DNA from: Streptomyces albus subsp. albus
Lineage (GTDB): Bacteria; Actinomycetota; Actinomycetes; Streptomycetales; Streptomycetaceae
DNA length: 64,000 bases
Direction of reading: 5' to 3'
Assembly: GCF_000725885.1 (NCBI RefSeq)
Contig: NZ_JODR01000036.1
Coordinates: 1-64,000, forward strand
In this document: one piece after another, positions 36,235 through 46,625 of the stretch
Numbering within the stretch: the stretch's first letter is position 1
How the letters are laid out: each line of letters opens with the position of its first letter
The notes under the pieces: model-generated
Databases searched by the model: none
Told to the model about the DNA's origin: nothing
Seen by the model: only the letters and a program-made list of their open reading frames with translations
Program-made: the position numbers and the translations under genes

Positions 36235-37242
36235 CTACTCCCCGGCCCGGCCGGGGTGCAGCTGCCGGGCCAGCGCGTCCACCGCGTCCGGCACCCGCGG
36301 CCCCAGCACCGCCGACGACAGCGGCAGCACAGCGAACCGCTTGTGCTTGACCGCCGGCACGTCGGCCAGTGCCGGGTCGTCCAGCAGCCGCTTCTTCTTC
36401 TGCGCGACCGTCGTCCCGCCGTAGTCGTAGATCACGATGGTGTGCGGCTTGCGTTCGACGACCTTCTCCCACGAGACGTCGGCGAACGTCTTGTCCACGT
36501 CCGCGAACACGTTGCGGGCGCCCGCCCGGCGCAGGATCTCCTCCCCGATGCCCGCGCCGCCGGCGGTGAACGCGGAGCTGTCCCCGCTGTCGTACACGAA
36601 CACCGGGGTGCGCTCCGTCCCCTTGAGCCGCTTCGCGGTGGCGGCCAGTTGCGCGTCCTGCTTCCCGATGAGCGCCTCGGCCCGCTCCGGCACGCCGAAG
36701 ACGCGGCCGACCTGGCGGATCTCCTTGTGCAGGGTGCCGATACCGGCGTCCTTGGTGCACGCCTCCAGATTGAGGCGGGTGGTGATGCCGCTCGCCTTGA
36801 GCGCGGCCCGGTCCCGGCCCTCCGTCTTGTCGAAGGCGCTGGTGTAGCCGCCGTAGACGAAGTCGGGGTTCGCCGCCAGCAGCGTCTCCTTGGACGGGTA
36901 CCGCTCGGCGAGCACCTTCACGTCCCGGTACGCCCGGCGGTAGCGCGGCAGGATCTCGTCGTCGAGGTAGGCGGTGCCGGCCATGCGGTCTTTGAGGCCG
37001 AGCGCCAGCATGATCTCGGTGACGTGCTGGTTGAGGGTCACGGCGCGCTGCGGTGGTGCGGTGAACGTCGTGCGCACCCCGCAGTTGGTGACGGTGTACG
37101 GGAACCCGGCGGGGGAGTGGCCGCCGTCCGCGGCCCGCGAGGTGGTGCCGCCGCCACCGCAGGCGGCCAGCGGTATGAGCAGCAGCGGTGCGAGCGCCAT
37201 GCGCAGGGCACGGCGCACCGAGGCCGGTCTCGGCCGGTTCAT
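36235..37242 (-). CDS. ABC transporter substrate-binding lipoprotein, probable corrinoid binder
   Basis: The 335-residue protein has a lipoprotein signal ending LLLIPLAAC (Cys at about 28), then a BtuF/FecB-type fold (RAVTLNQHVTEIMLALGL, about 66-83). Its closest look-alikes, from memory, are proteins often labelled F420-0 transporter components. The cobalamin riboswitch directly upstream argues for a corrinoid ligand instead. It is the first gene of a four-gene operon. The ATG at 37242 has a GAGGAGG-type site (gaggaggcttc on the minus strand). Confidence 0.88.
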   Translation of the reverse strand: MNRPRPASVRRALRMALAPLLLIPLAACGGGGTTSRAADGGHSPAGFPYTVTNCGVRTTFTAPPQRAVTLNQHVTEIMLALGLKDRMAGTAYLDDEILPRYRRAYRDVKVLAERYPSKETLLAANPDFVYGGYTSAFDKTEGRDRAALKASGITTRLNLEACTKDAGIGTLHKEIRQVGRVFGVPERAEALIGKQDAQLAATAKRLKGTERTPVFVYDSGDSSAFTAGGAGIGEEILRRAGARNVFADVDKTFADVSWEKVVERKPHTIVIYDYGGTTVAQKKKRLLDDPALADVPAVKHKRFAVLPLSSAVLGPRVPDAVDALARQLHPGRAGE

Positions 37243-37269
37243 GAAGCCTCCTCAAGGGATCCTCGTCCC

Positions 37270-37440
37270 CTGGTGTCGAGGTGAGGCGGCAGGACAGTGT
37301 CTGACTCCCGCCCGGCCCCTGGGGGTGCCGGACGGTCACAGTGGCGGGACCGTGCCGGGTTCGCACCGGCTTCCTGGACCCTGTCGCCTTCGGTTGGAGT
37401 TGTCGTACCGCCGCAGTCTTCCACATGCCCGCCGGCCGGA
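37270..37440 (-). promoter_or_regulatory. Cobalamin (B12) riboswitch
   Basis: On the minus strand, positions 37377 to 37336 read ccaggaagccggtgcgaacc followed by cggcacggtcccgccactgtga. This is the conserved B12 core (AGGAA-x-CCGGTG-x3-AA, GGTCCCGCCACTGTGA). Further 3' the ggagtcagacactgtcct segment is the conserved GAGTCAGA part. It ends shortly before the ribosome-binding site of the binding-protein gene, so it probably represses the operon when cobalamin is plentiful. Outer limits are approximate. Confidence 0.93.
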
Positions 37441-37500
37441 CGCCACCGGTCGCACACCCCGGCCGGGACGCGGCGGGAGCCGGAACAAGCGGGGAAAGGG

Positions 37501-37544
37501 GGGAAAGAAAGGGGACCCCGGGGCTTTGCCCGGCCCCGGGGTCC
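37501..37544 (-). terminator. Strong minus-strand terminator upstream of the riboswitch
   Basis: A perfect 12-bp stem (37513-37524 with 37533-37544) has an eight-base loop. On the minus strand it is followed by cctttctttcccc, a rare T-rich run here. It ends whatever minus-strand transcript carries the tRNA-like element and possibly the 37997-38728 gene. Confidence 0.88.
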
Positions 37545-37592
37545 TGGTTGCCGTCCCTTCGCACGCCCTGACGGTTCATGGGCGGATCTTTC

Positions 37593-37683
37593 GGGCGATG
37601 TCCTCGCGTGGAGCCACTCCACCACGGCCGCACGTGGAACGGCCGACCGGATTCGAACCGGCGTCTCAAGGTCGTCACCACCC
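37593..37683 (-). ncRNA. tRNA-like element with halves in reversed (permuted) order, candidate
   Basis: On the minus strand, gccggttcgaatccggt (37662-37646) is a consensus T arm, followed by seven bases cggccgt, one base and CCA. Three bases later gcggccg (37631-37625) can pair with cggccgt. TG and a 15-base D-arm-like hairpin gtggagtggctccac follow, then cgagg (37606-37602). The cgagg can pair with ccttg (37671-37667), which lies four bases before the T arm. The outer flanks catcgccc and gggtggtg can also pair. No normal 5' half lies upstream. Weak points: no T33-like base is evident, and the genome is GC-rich. It may instead be a tRNA remnant. Confidence 0.4.
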
Positions 37684-37861
37684 CGGTTGCCGGGCGATGA
37701 ACGGCGATGCTGAGCTTGGAGCGAGAGGTTGAGACTGAACCGGTGCCGTGATCACTTCACGGGCTCCGGGAATCACACATCAGCTTCTGCTTCAGCTTTG
37801 CGCTCCTGGCGCACCCCGGACCTGGGCCGCTTGAAACCCGGGCCCGGGGAGTCTGTCATCC

Positions 37862-37956
37862 CTGTGCTGTTTCTCCTGTGCTGCTCTTCCTGTGCCGGTC
37901 TTCCTGCGCCGGTCTTCCTGCGCCGGTCTTCCTGTGCCGGTCTTCCTGTGCCGTCC
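37862..37956. repeat. 14-base tandem repeats (tgtgccggtcttcc type)
   Basis: Four to five near-identical 14-base copies lie at about 37890-37956, preceded by two or three degenerate ones. They sit just after the stop of the 37997-38728 gene, on its 3' side. A palindrome of cccgggcccggg type lies between them and the tRNA-like element. No gene is apparent from 37684 to 37996. Confidence 0.85.
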
Positions 37957-37996
37957 TTTCGGCGGGCCCGTTGCCGCGTGGCTCCCGGGCCGCCGC

Positions 37997-38728
37997 TCAG
38001 GCGAACAGGTAGCCGAAGACGGCGTCGCCGACCCGCTTGTCGGTCACCTCGGTCGCGTTGGCCTCCTCGCGGGCGAACTTCACGGCCGCCGACAGCTTGT
38101 CCAGCCGCTCCAGCAGCTCGTTGACCCGCCGCGCGGGCAGGGCCCCGGAGTACTTGACCGTCGTCCAGTAGCCGACCGGGATGTCCTCGTAGTAGACCTC
38201 GACCTGGGCCGGGTGCTTGTCGGTGGCCTCCGCCTTCACATGGTTGCGGGGCACCTTCTTGGTGCGCACCGTGCGGACCTGCTCGGTCTTCCACCAGTCC
38301 GTGGACGGGTCCAGCTCCCACGCCTCCGCCCCGTCCAGCACCGGCAGCTTGCGCAGGAAGGTGCCCAGCTCGCCGAGCTGCTTCTCCAGGAACAGCAGGT
38401 AGGAGACCGGCACCTGCTCCAGCACCGTGCGCCCGTCGACGACGACGTCCGCGCGGGCCGTCAGGTTCGCCCAGTCCTTCGTGGCCGTCACATCGAACAG
38501 CCGGGTGAGGATCTTCGCCGTTTCCTTCAGCACATCCTCGGCCTTGACCTGCACCCGGGTCGACTCCGGCGGAAGCTGCTCGCCCTCTTCGTCCTTGGGC
38601 TGGTACGTCCGCGAGATACCGGCCAGCATCTGGGGCTTACCCAGCCCGTGCTGCGCCTGCGCCAAGTCCTGGGCCACCTTGGACTTGACGCCTTTCTCGA
38701 CCGCGATGATCTGATTCAGCTTCGCCAC
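37997..38728 (-). CDS. Conserved hypothetical protein
   Basis: The 243-residue protein starts VAKLNQIIAVEKGVKSKVAQDLAQAQ. It is highly charged with regular helices in the first third, and has a mixed region containing YLLFLEKQLGELGTFLRKLP (about 110-130) and VEVYYEDIPVGYWTT (about 180-195). I do not recognise the family and see no membrane segment or catalytic motif. GTG at 38728 is chosen over an upstream ATG because the sequence before it is composition-like and an AGG lies close by. It is divergent from geosmin synthase. Confidence 0.72.
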   Translation of the reverse strand: MAKLNQIIAVEKGVKSKVAQDLAQAQHGLGKPQMLAGISRTYQPKDEEGEQLPPESTRVQVKAEDVLKETAKILTRLFDVTATKDWANLTARADVVVDGRTVLEQVPVSYLLFLEKQLGELGTFLRKLPVLDGAEAWELDPSTDWWKTEQVRTVRTKKVPRNHVKAEATDKHPAQVEVYYEDIPVGYWTTVKYSGALPARRVNELLERLDKLSAAVKFAREEANATEVTDKRVGDAVFGYLFA

Positions 38729-38814
38729 GATCGCGAACCTAGCAGCGCAACTGAGGGACCTGCCACGGAATTTGTTCGACAACCCCGTAACGGGCGCATC
38801 CCACGTACGGGTGA

Positions 38815-41118
<2,304 letters not shown>

Positions 41119-41145
41119 GCGGGCGCCGGGCCGGCCGCCGCCTGC

Positions 41146-42189
41146 TCAGTCGAGGTCGGACATGTCGAGCACGAAGCGGTAGCGGACGTCGTTGCGGCTC
41201 AGCCGGTCGAGGGCCTGGTTCACCTGCGCCGAGGGGAGCAGCTCGATCTCGGCGGTGATGTTCTTCTCGGCGCAGAAGTCCAGCATCGCGGCGGTCGCGG
41301 GCAGGCCGCCGCTGCCCGCCGAGCTGAGTTTCTTGCGTCCGATGAGCAGGTCCGTGGTCTCCACGGTGACCGGCCCGAGGTGGCCCAGCCGGCTGAGGGT
41401 GCCGTCCAGGGCGACCAGCCGCAGGCAGGGGCCGAGGTCGTGCGGCACGGAGAGGGTGTCGAGGAGCACGTCGAACCGCTCCCGGGCCCCGGCCAGCTGC
41501 TCGGGGTCCGTGGAGAGGACGAACTCGTGGGCGCCCAGCCGCCGGGCGTCCCCGGCCTTGTCGGGTGACCGGCTGACGACCGTGGTGGCGGCTCCGAGGG
41601 CCACGGCCATCTTGACCGCGAGGTGCCCCAGCCCTCCCAGCCCGGCCACACCGACGCGGCTGCCGGGGCCCACGCCCAGGGCGTGCAGGGGCTCCCAGAC
41701 GGTGACACCGGCGCACAGCAGGGGCGCGGCGGCGGCCGGGTCCAGTCCGGCGGGGAGCGGGTGGGCGAACCGGTCGCGGACGACGTACTCCCGCGCGTAC
41801 CCGCCCAGGGTGGCCGATCCGTCCCGGCGGTCGGTGCCGCCGTAGGTCAGGGTCGGGAAGGCGTGGCAGAAGTTCTCCTGCCCGGCCCGGCACATGGGGC
41901 ACTCGTCGCACGCGTCGACGATGTTGCCGACCGCGACGCGGTCGCCGGTGCGGAAACGGGTGACGGCGGGCCCGGTCCCGGTCACCACGCCGGTGAACTC
42001 GTGGCCCGGCACGAGGGGCCGGTCCGTGGCGCCGTCGTGGGCGCGCAGGGCGTGCAGATCGCTGTGGCAGACGCCGCAGTAGTCGATCCGCACCGCCAGA
42101 TCGTCGGGGCGCAGCTCGCGCCGTCGCAGTGGCGTGCGCCGCAGCGTCGCCGTCGGGCCGTCCGCCTGCCAACCGGTCGTTGTCCGCAC
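41146..42189 (-). CDS. Zinc-dependent NAD(P) alcohol dehydrogenase
   Basis: The 347-residue medium-chain dehydrogenase has catalytic zinc ligands in YCGVCHSDLH and VPGHEF (about 35-65). The structural zinc cysteines are in CDECPMCRAGQENFC (about 90-104) and the Rossmann loop is VAGLGGLGHLA (about 172). It resembles broad-substrate aldehyde reductases of the YahK/AdhA type. GTG at 42189 has GGAGATG. It is divergent from a TetR gene, with two similar operator-like sequences between them, so that regulator probably represses it. Confidence 0.9.
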   Translation of the reverse strand: MRTTTGWQADGPTATLRRTPLRRRELRPDDLAVRIDYCGVCHSDLHALRAHDGATDRPLVPGHEFTGVVTGTGPAVTRFRTGDRVAVGNIVDACDECPMCRAGQENFCHAFPTLTYGGTDRRDGSATLGGYAREYVVRDRFAHPLPAGLDPAAAAPLLCAGVTVWEPLHALGVGPGSRVGVAGLGGLGHLAVKMAVALGAATTVVSRSPDKAGDARRLGAHEFVLSTDPEQLAGARERFDVLLDTLSVPHDLGPCLRLVALDGTLSRLGHLGPVTVETTDLLIGRKKLSSAGSGGLPATAAMLDFCAEKNITAEIELLPSAQVNQALDRLSRNDVRYRFVLDMSDLD

Positions 42190-42202
42190 AGCGCATCTCC
42201 TC

Positions 42203-42273
42203 AAACAGACTGTTCGGTCTGCCGAAGGTAGGCGAGTCACCGGAGGAAAGCAAACCAACTGTTCTGTCTGCTA
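42203..42273. promoter_or_regulatory. Two operator-like sites between the dehydrogenase and TetR genes
   Basis: Site 1 at 42203-42223 contains cagactgttcggtctg, an inverted repeat cagac/gtctg. Site 2 at 42253-42273 repeats actgttctgtctgc. Both share ACTGTTC-x-GTCTGC, spaced 50 bases, which suits binding by the adjacent TetR regulator. Confidence 0.68.
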
Positions 42274-42284
42274 GTCTCGACGGC

Positions 42285-42872
42285 ATGGCGGACCAGCCCC
42301 TGACCTCGCGCGGAGCCGCGACCTACCAGCGCATCCTCGACGCGGCGACCCGGGAATTCGCCCAGCACGGCATCGCCGGAGCGCGCATCGAACGCATCGT
42401 CTCCGCCGCGCGCACCAACAAGGCGCAGCTGTACGCCTACTTCGGCAACAAGGAGAAACTGTTCGACGCGATCTTCTTCGGCTCGCTGGAGCGGATCACC
42501 GAGGTCGTGCCCATTGACGCCGACGACCTCGCGGACTGGGCCGTACGCCTCTACGACGAGTATCTGCGCCGCCCCGACCTCATCCGGCTGGCCACCTGGG
42601 CGCGTCTGGAACGCCGGCCGGCCGGTCACCTCGTGGCCGGTCATGAGCAGTACGACGACCGCAAACTGCGCGCCATCGCCGGGGCCCAGGCCGCGGGCCG
42701 GGTGCGCCCGGGGGATCCGTTCGACGTGATGGCCCTGGTCATCGCCATGTCGATGGCCTGGTCCCCGGTCAGCAACGTCTACGCGGCGACCGCGCAGGAA
42801 CCTCACGAGGTGCACGAACAGCGCCGCTCGCTGCTGCGGGAGAGCGTCCGGCGTGCCGTCACGGCCGGCTGA
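42285..42872 (+). CDS. TetR-family transcriptional regulator
   Basis: The 195-residue protein has the TetR helix-turn-helix (ILDAATREFAQHGIAGARIERIVSAARTNKAQLYAYFGNKEKLFDAI; residues about 15-60, with AQLYAYFGNKEKL as recognition helix). A C-terminal ligand domain follows. ATG at 42285 is the start. It is divergent from the alcohol dehydrogenase across a 95-bp spacer with two matching sites, so auto-control and control of the dehydrogenase are likely. The ligand is unknown. Confidence 0.92.
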   Translation: MADQPLTSRGAATYQRILDAATREFAQHGIAGARIERIVSAARTNKAQLYAYFGNKEKLFDAIFFGSLERITEVVPIDADDLADWAVRLYDEYLRRPDLIRLATWARLERRPAGHLVAGHEQYDDRKLRAIAGAQAAGRVRPGDPFDVMALVIAMSMAWSPVSNVYAATAQEPHEVHEQRRSLLRESVRRAVTAG

Positions 42873-43061
42873 CGCGAGCTGGACCGGCGGCTTTTTCCCT
42901 CCCGGCCCCGGAGACGCGCCGAGGCCGCGGCGCGGCGGCAGTCGACTCGACTGCCGCCGGTGCCGGGGCCCCGGGCTCACGCGTCGCGTGCGTCGGGATG
43001 GTGAACGGTCCGGCGTGCTGCCGGCGGTGCAGGTGTCGTGTTCCGGTGCGGCCGGGGCCGG

Positions 43062-43382
43062 TTACGGCAGCAGCGAGCGGACCATCCGGCACGTCGTCAG
43101 CGACGGCGGATGCACGCCGATGCGCTGTGCCGTGGCGTGGATGGTGTGGTCGCACGCCTGCTCGGCGGTGTAGACGCCGGTGTCGAGCAGGGCGATGGCG
43201 ATCCGCATCGCCTTCAGCCGGCGGTTGTGCGCCTCGTACCAGGCGCGCGGACGGCCCGCCGGCAGCGGCTTCTTGGGCAGGACGGGCAGGGTGGACATGG
43301 CCGGAAGCTGCGGCTGCCGGTGTCGCTGACGGGCAGTGGGACGGGAGGGCGCTCGGGAGGTGCGGGAACGGACAGCAGTCAT
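43062..43382 (-). CDS. Small conserved hypothetical protein
   Basis: ATG at 43382, with GGAGGAG eight bases upstream, opens a 106-residue basic protein. The first ~35 residues are Arg/Ser/Thr-rich. The rest contains WYEAHNRRLKAMRIAIALLDTGVYTAEQACDHTI (split: WYEAHNRRLKAMRIAIALL, then DTGVYTAEQACDHTI), probably two or three helices that could form a small regulatory domain. I do not recognise the family. Confidence 0.62.
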   Translation of the reverse strand: MTAVRSRTSRAPSRPTARQRHRQPQLPAMSTLPVLPKKPLPAGRPRAWYEAHNRRLKAMRIAIALLDTGVYTAEQACDHTIHATAQRIGVHPPSLTTCRMVRSLLP

Positions 43383-43490
43383 CGACAGTCTCCTCCAGAC
43401 GTCGGTGCGCTTCCTGGAAACTACTTCGATTCTACCCGTGCCCACTGACAAAACCCGCTGGTCATCCGGGATTTCGGGATACATGTTCGA

Positions 43491-45080
43491 TTATGCGGCG
43501 ACCTCTTCCGCAAGCTGTCGCGGCACCGTCGGCAGCCCGAAGTCCCGCAGGATCTGCTCCGTCGCCCGCTCCGCCGAACTCAGCGCGCCGCGCGGCGAAC
43601 TCGTGTCCCGGTGCTCCCCGCACACATACAGGCCCGACAGCACCCGCACCGGGCGCCGCGGATCGTGCGGTGCGGGCATCGCCGGCACCGCCTCCGCGTC
43701 GTGGTACGCGGCCAGCAGCACCCAGCGGTCCGTCGAGGTGCCGTACACGCCCGCCAACTGGCCCCGCGCCGCCTTGTCCAGGGCCGCCGGCGGCTCCGCC
43801 GAGCGCTCGCCCAGCACGACAGAGGTCACCAGTGTGCGGCCCGGCTCCGCACGGGAGGGGTCCACCGCCGAGGCCACCCAGGTGTGGCTCACCGGGTCCG
43901 GCTCCGCCCCGCCCCGCCCGGCGCCCCGTTCGGCGCACACCGTGAACGACGGTCCCGCGGCCCCGGGCGGCAGCGGCTCGTCCACGGCGTGGTGGAGCAC
44001 CGTCACCGGGTGGAACTGCGGCACCCGCAGCCCCGGCAGCAGCGCCGCCGCCGAACGGGCGCCCGTCGCCACCAGCACCGCCTCGCAGCCGAACGTGCCG
44101 TGCCGTTCCGTCTCCACGGCGTGCGTGCTCACGGAGGTGACCCGCACCCCGGTGCGGACCGTCCCCGCCGGCAGGGCCGCCGCCAGCAGCTCGGGCACCG
44201 TCGCCTGCCCGCCCGCGGGCACCCCCAGGCCGCCGCGTGCGAAGCCCCGCAGTGTCCAGTCGGCCACCCGGCTGGAGGTGGTCAGCGCCGGGTCCGACAG
44301 CAGGGCCGTCAGCAGCGGGCGCACCAGTGTCTGGGCCGGCCGGGCCGGCAGACCGCGGGCCGACAGGGCCTGGTCCGCGGGCAGTTCCGGCCGGGACAGC
44401 AGCCCCTGCGCGGGTACCGAGGCGAAGCGGCCCAGTGCGACCCGCAGCCGCGCCAGGCCGACCACGTCCGACATGTCCGCGCGGGTTCGTGCGCCGCGCA
44501 GTGCGCGGGCCGTCGAGAGGGCGCCCGCCGGCGCCAGGGCGCGCGCCGTCTCCAGCGCCCCTCGAGCGCTGCGTGCGCCCCTCGTGCGCCGGTCGGTACC
44601 GGCCGGGCCCTCGGCCGCCGTCCGCTCCGGACGTCCTGGGCGCTCCCCGCGCCCCGCCGCCTGGGCCTCCGGCCCGCCCGCCGCCACGCCGCGGGCCGCC
44701 GTGCGCGGCGCCACCCGATGCGTGCGGCCCGCGCAGTGCAGGAGCGCCCCCGGGGCGAACGGGCGCAGCCTCAGCCGCTCCAGCGCGGGCAGCCGCGCGA
44801 AGGCCGTACCGTCGTGGTCGAGGGTCAGCACGCCCGGCGCCCGGTCGAGGCGATAGCCGTCCACCTCGTCGGTGCGCAGCCGGCCGCCGACGTCCGGCGC
44901 CGCCTCCAGCACCACCACGCGCAGGCCCGCGCTGATCAGGCGGTGCGCGGCGGCCAGCCCGGCCAGACCGGCGCCGACCACCACCACATCGGCCCGCTCC
45001 GCGGGGCCGGCGCCGGCTGTCCCTCCGGCGGCGTCCGCGCTGACGTCCGCACGGCTGCTGTGTCCGCTGCTGCTCGGCAC
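43491..45080 (-). CDS. FAD-dependent amine oxidase-like oxidoreductase
   Basis: The 529-residue flavoprotein has the dinucleotide-binding loop ADVVVVGAGLAGLAAAHRL (about 29-47) and VLEAAPDVGGRL of the phytoene desaturase/amine oxidase superfamily. The C-terminal GLYVCGEHRDTSSPRGALSSAERA is the second FAD contact. A Gly/Arg/Ala-rich insert (about 140-210) is unusual. GTG at 45080 is preferred because GGGAGGAAC lies right before it; an open frame continues to ATG 45221. The substrate is unknown. It lies near a TIGR01777 gene in the same direction. Confidence 0.85.
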   Translation of the reverse strand: MPSSSGHSSRADVSADAAGGTAGAGPAERADVVVVGAGLAGLAAAHRLISAGLRVVVLEAAPDVGGRLRTDEVDGYRLDRAPGVLTLDHDGTAFARLPALERLRLRPFAPGALLHCAGRTHRVAPRTAARGVAAGGPEAQAAGRGERPGRPERTAAEGPAGTDRRTRGARSARGALETARALAPAGALSTARALRGARTRADMSDVVGLARLRVALGRFASVPAQGLLSRPELPADQALSARGLPARPAQTLVRPLLTALLSDPALTTSSRVADWTLRGFARGGLGVPAGGQATVPELLAAALPAGTVRTGVRVTSVSTHAVETERHGTFGCEAVLVATGARSAAALLPGLRVPQFHPVTVLHHAVDEPLPPGAAGPSFTVCAERGAGRGGAEPDPVSHTWVASAVDPSRAEPGRTLVTSVVLGERSAEPPAALDKAARGQLAGVYGTSTDRWVLLAAYHDAEAVPAMPAPHDPRRPVRVLSGLYVCGEHRDTSSPRGALSSAERATEQILRDFGLPTVPRQLAEEVAA

Positions 45081-45289
45081 TGTTCCTCCCGACGTCGATC
45101 GGCGTGCGGGTTCCGGTCGTCCGGTTGCCTGATGCCCCGGCGCACGCGGCTCATACCCGTGTTCGAGCGTTGGGTGTGTGACCGCGTCGCGGTACGTCGC
45201 GCAGGGGGCGCCCGGATGCATGATGGCCCGGCCGCCGCTCCCGCACCGCGCCGCCGGGCCGCGCCTCGGCGCGGCGGGCGCGGGCGGGG

Positions 45290-46177
45290 TCAGGCGGCGC
45301 TGCGGATCGCGTCCTCAACGCGCGGGAACGCGAAGCGGAACCCGGCGTCGAGCAGCCGGCGCGGCAGTACCCGCTGGCTGCCCAGCACGTCCCCGGCGAA
45401 CTCGCCGAGAGCGACCCGCAGCAGCGGCGCCGGCACCGCGAACGGCGTCGGCCGCCGCAGGACGCGCCCCATGGCCGCGGTCACCTCGCGATTGGTGGCG
45501 GGCTGCGGAGCGGTGAGGTTGACGGGCCCGGCCAGCGTCTCGGCGTCCAGCAGGAACCGCAGGGCGGCCACCTGGTCGTGGAGGGCGATGTGGCTCCAGA
45601 ACTGGCGCCCGTCACCGAGACGCCCGCCGAGCCCGGCCCGGAAGAGGGGGAAGAGCCGCCCCCACGCCCCGCCGCCCCGCGCGACGACCAGCCCGGTGCG
45701 CGCGAACACCGTACGGATGCCGGCATCCTCGGCGGGCCTGGCGGCGGCCTCCCACTCCTGGCACAGCCCGGGGAGGAAACCGTCACCGGCGGGCGCGGTC
45801 TCGTCGACGGCCCGGCTCCCGGTGTCGCCGTAATAGCCGATGGCGGTACCGGCGACCAGCACCCTCGGCGGAGTCGCCATCCCGGCGAGGGCACGCGTCA
45901 GGGTGCGGGTGCCCAGGACCCGGCTGTCGCGGAGCTCCCGCTTGTACTTCCGTGTCCAGCGGTGGTCGCCGACCCCGGCACCGGCCAGGTGGACGACGGC
46001 CTCGCAGCCGAGCAGCCCGGCGGTGTCCACGTGGCCGCCGCGCGGGTCCCAGGCGACCTCGTCGGCGGCTGCGGCGGGCCGCCGTACGAGGCGGAGCACC
46101 TCGTGTCCTTCCGCGTGCAGGGAGCGGGTGAGTGCCGATCCGATGAGGCCGGTCGAGCCGGTGACCGCGATGCGCAT
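45290..46177 (-). CDS. TIGR01777-family NAD-dependent epimerase-like protein
   Basis: The 295-residue protein starts MRIAVTGSTGLIGSALTRSL, the Rossmann loop of the SDR-like TIGR01777 family (YfcH/SulA). LGCEAVVHLAGAGVGDHRW and a Y-x-G-D segment (AIGYYGDTG, with the family's changed active site) follow. The C-terminal DUF1731-like part is VLRRPTPFAVPAPLLRVALGEFA. ATG at 46177 is the start. The reaction is unknown. It is a conserved gene in the S. coelicolor lipA-sucB region as I recall. Confidence 0.92.
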   Translation of the reverse strand: MRIAVTGSTGLIGSALTRSLHAEGHEVLRLVRRPAAAADEVAWDPRGGHVDTAGLLGCEAVVHLAGAGVGDHRWTRKYKRELRDSRVLGTRTLTRALAGMATPPRVLVAGTAIGYYGDTGSRAVDETAPAGDGFLPGLCQEWEAAARPAEDAGIRTVFARTGLVVARGGGAWGRLFPLFRAGLGGRLGDGRQFWSHIALHDQVAALRFLLDAETLAGPVNLTAPQPATNREVTAAMGRVLRRPTPFAVPAPLLRVALGEFAGDVLGSQRVLPRRLLDAGFRFAFPRVEDAIRSAA

Positions 46178-46365
46178 GCGCCCATCCTGGCGCATGCGCC
46201 ATTACTGGAGCCTCCACCCCTTGCTGCCCCGTGGGTGGGGCCCTCGCCCCTGTCCTGCCCCCACCAAAACAAACATCAACGGAGTCACCGGCGGCGACCA
46301 AGGGCGTCCGCCGCAAGGCGGGTCTCTTTCATGTCAACGGGCGCAGGCTCTTTCGGCCGGGGGTT

Positions 46366-46617
46366 CTAGGGGGCGAAGCCCCCTAGCGGGGGGCCGTTGG
46401 GGGGCGGAGCCGCCCCAACGCCTGTCCGGCGAGGACCGGGGGTTTGGGGGCAGAGCCCCCAACAAATGGGAGAGCACGGGGCCGGAGGCCCCAGCCATGG
46501 GGATGAGGGCCCCGCCCACAGGGGGAGCACGGGGCCGGAGGCCCCAGCCATGGGGATGAGGGCCCCGCCCGTGGGGGAGCAAGGGGCGGAGCCCCCAGCC
46601 AAAGGGCCGAGGGCCCA
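46366..46617. repeat. Cluster of GC palindromes with a 46-base direct repeat
   Basis: Identical 46-base copies occupy 46472-46517 and 46525-46570, each containing ggggccggaggcccc. Around them are ctagggggcgaagccccctag (46366-46386, two-part palindrome), ggggcggagccgcccc, gggggcagagccccc and ggggcggagccccc. The cluster follows the stop of the DUF4240 gene. It resembles the dispersed gggcggagcccc elements of Streptomyces. No gene lies in 46178-46625. Confidence 0.85.
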
Positions 46618-46625
46618 CCAATGGG

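Noticed and set aside
37571-37760. A conventional full-length tRNA on the minus strand ending at the CCA near 37635.
   Set aside because: No acceptor 5' strand, D arm or anticodon arm lies 60-100 bases upstream of the T arm. The upstream DNA forms a long local hairpin instead.
37862-37956. CRISPR array.
   Set aside because: The unit is 14 bases with no spacers between copies, and no cas genes are present.
46366-46617. Insertion sequence.
   Set aside because: No transposase frame is present in or near the palindrome cluster.
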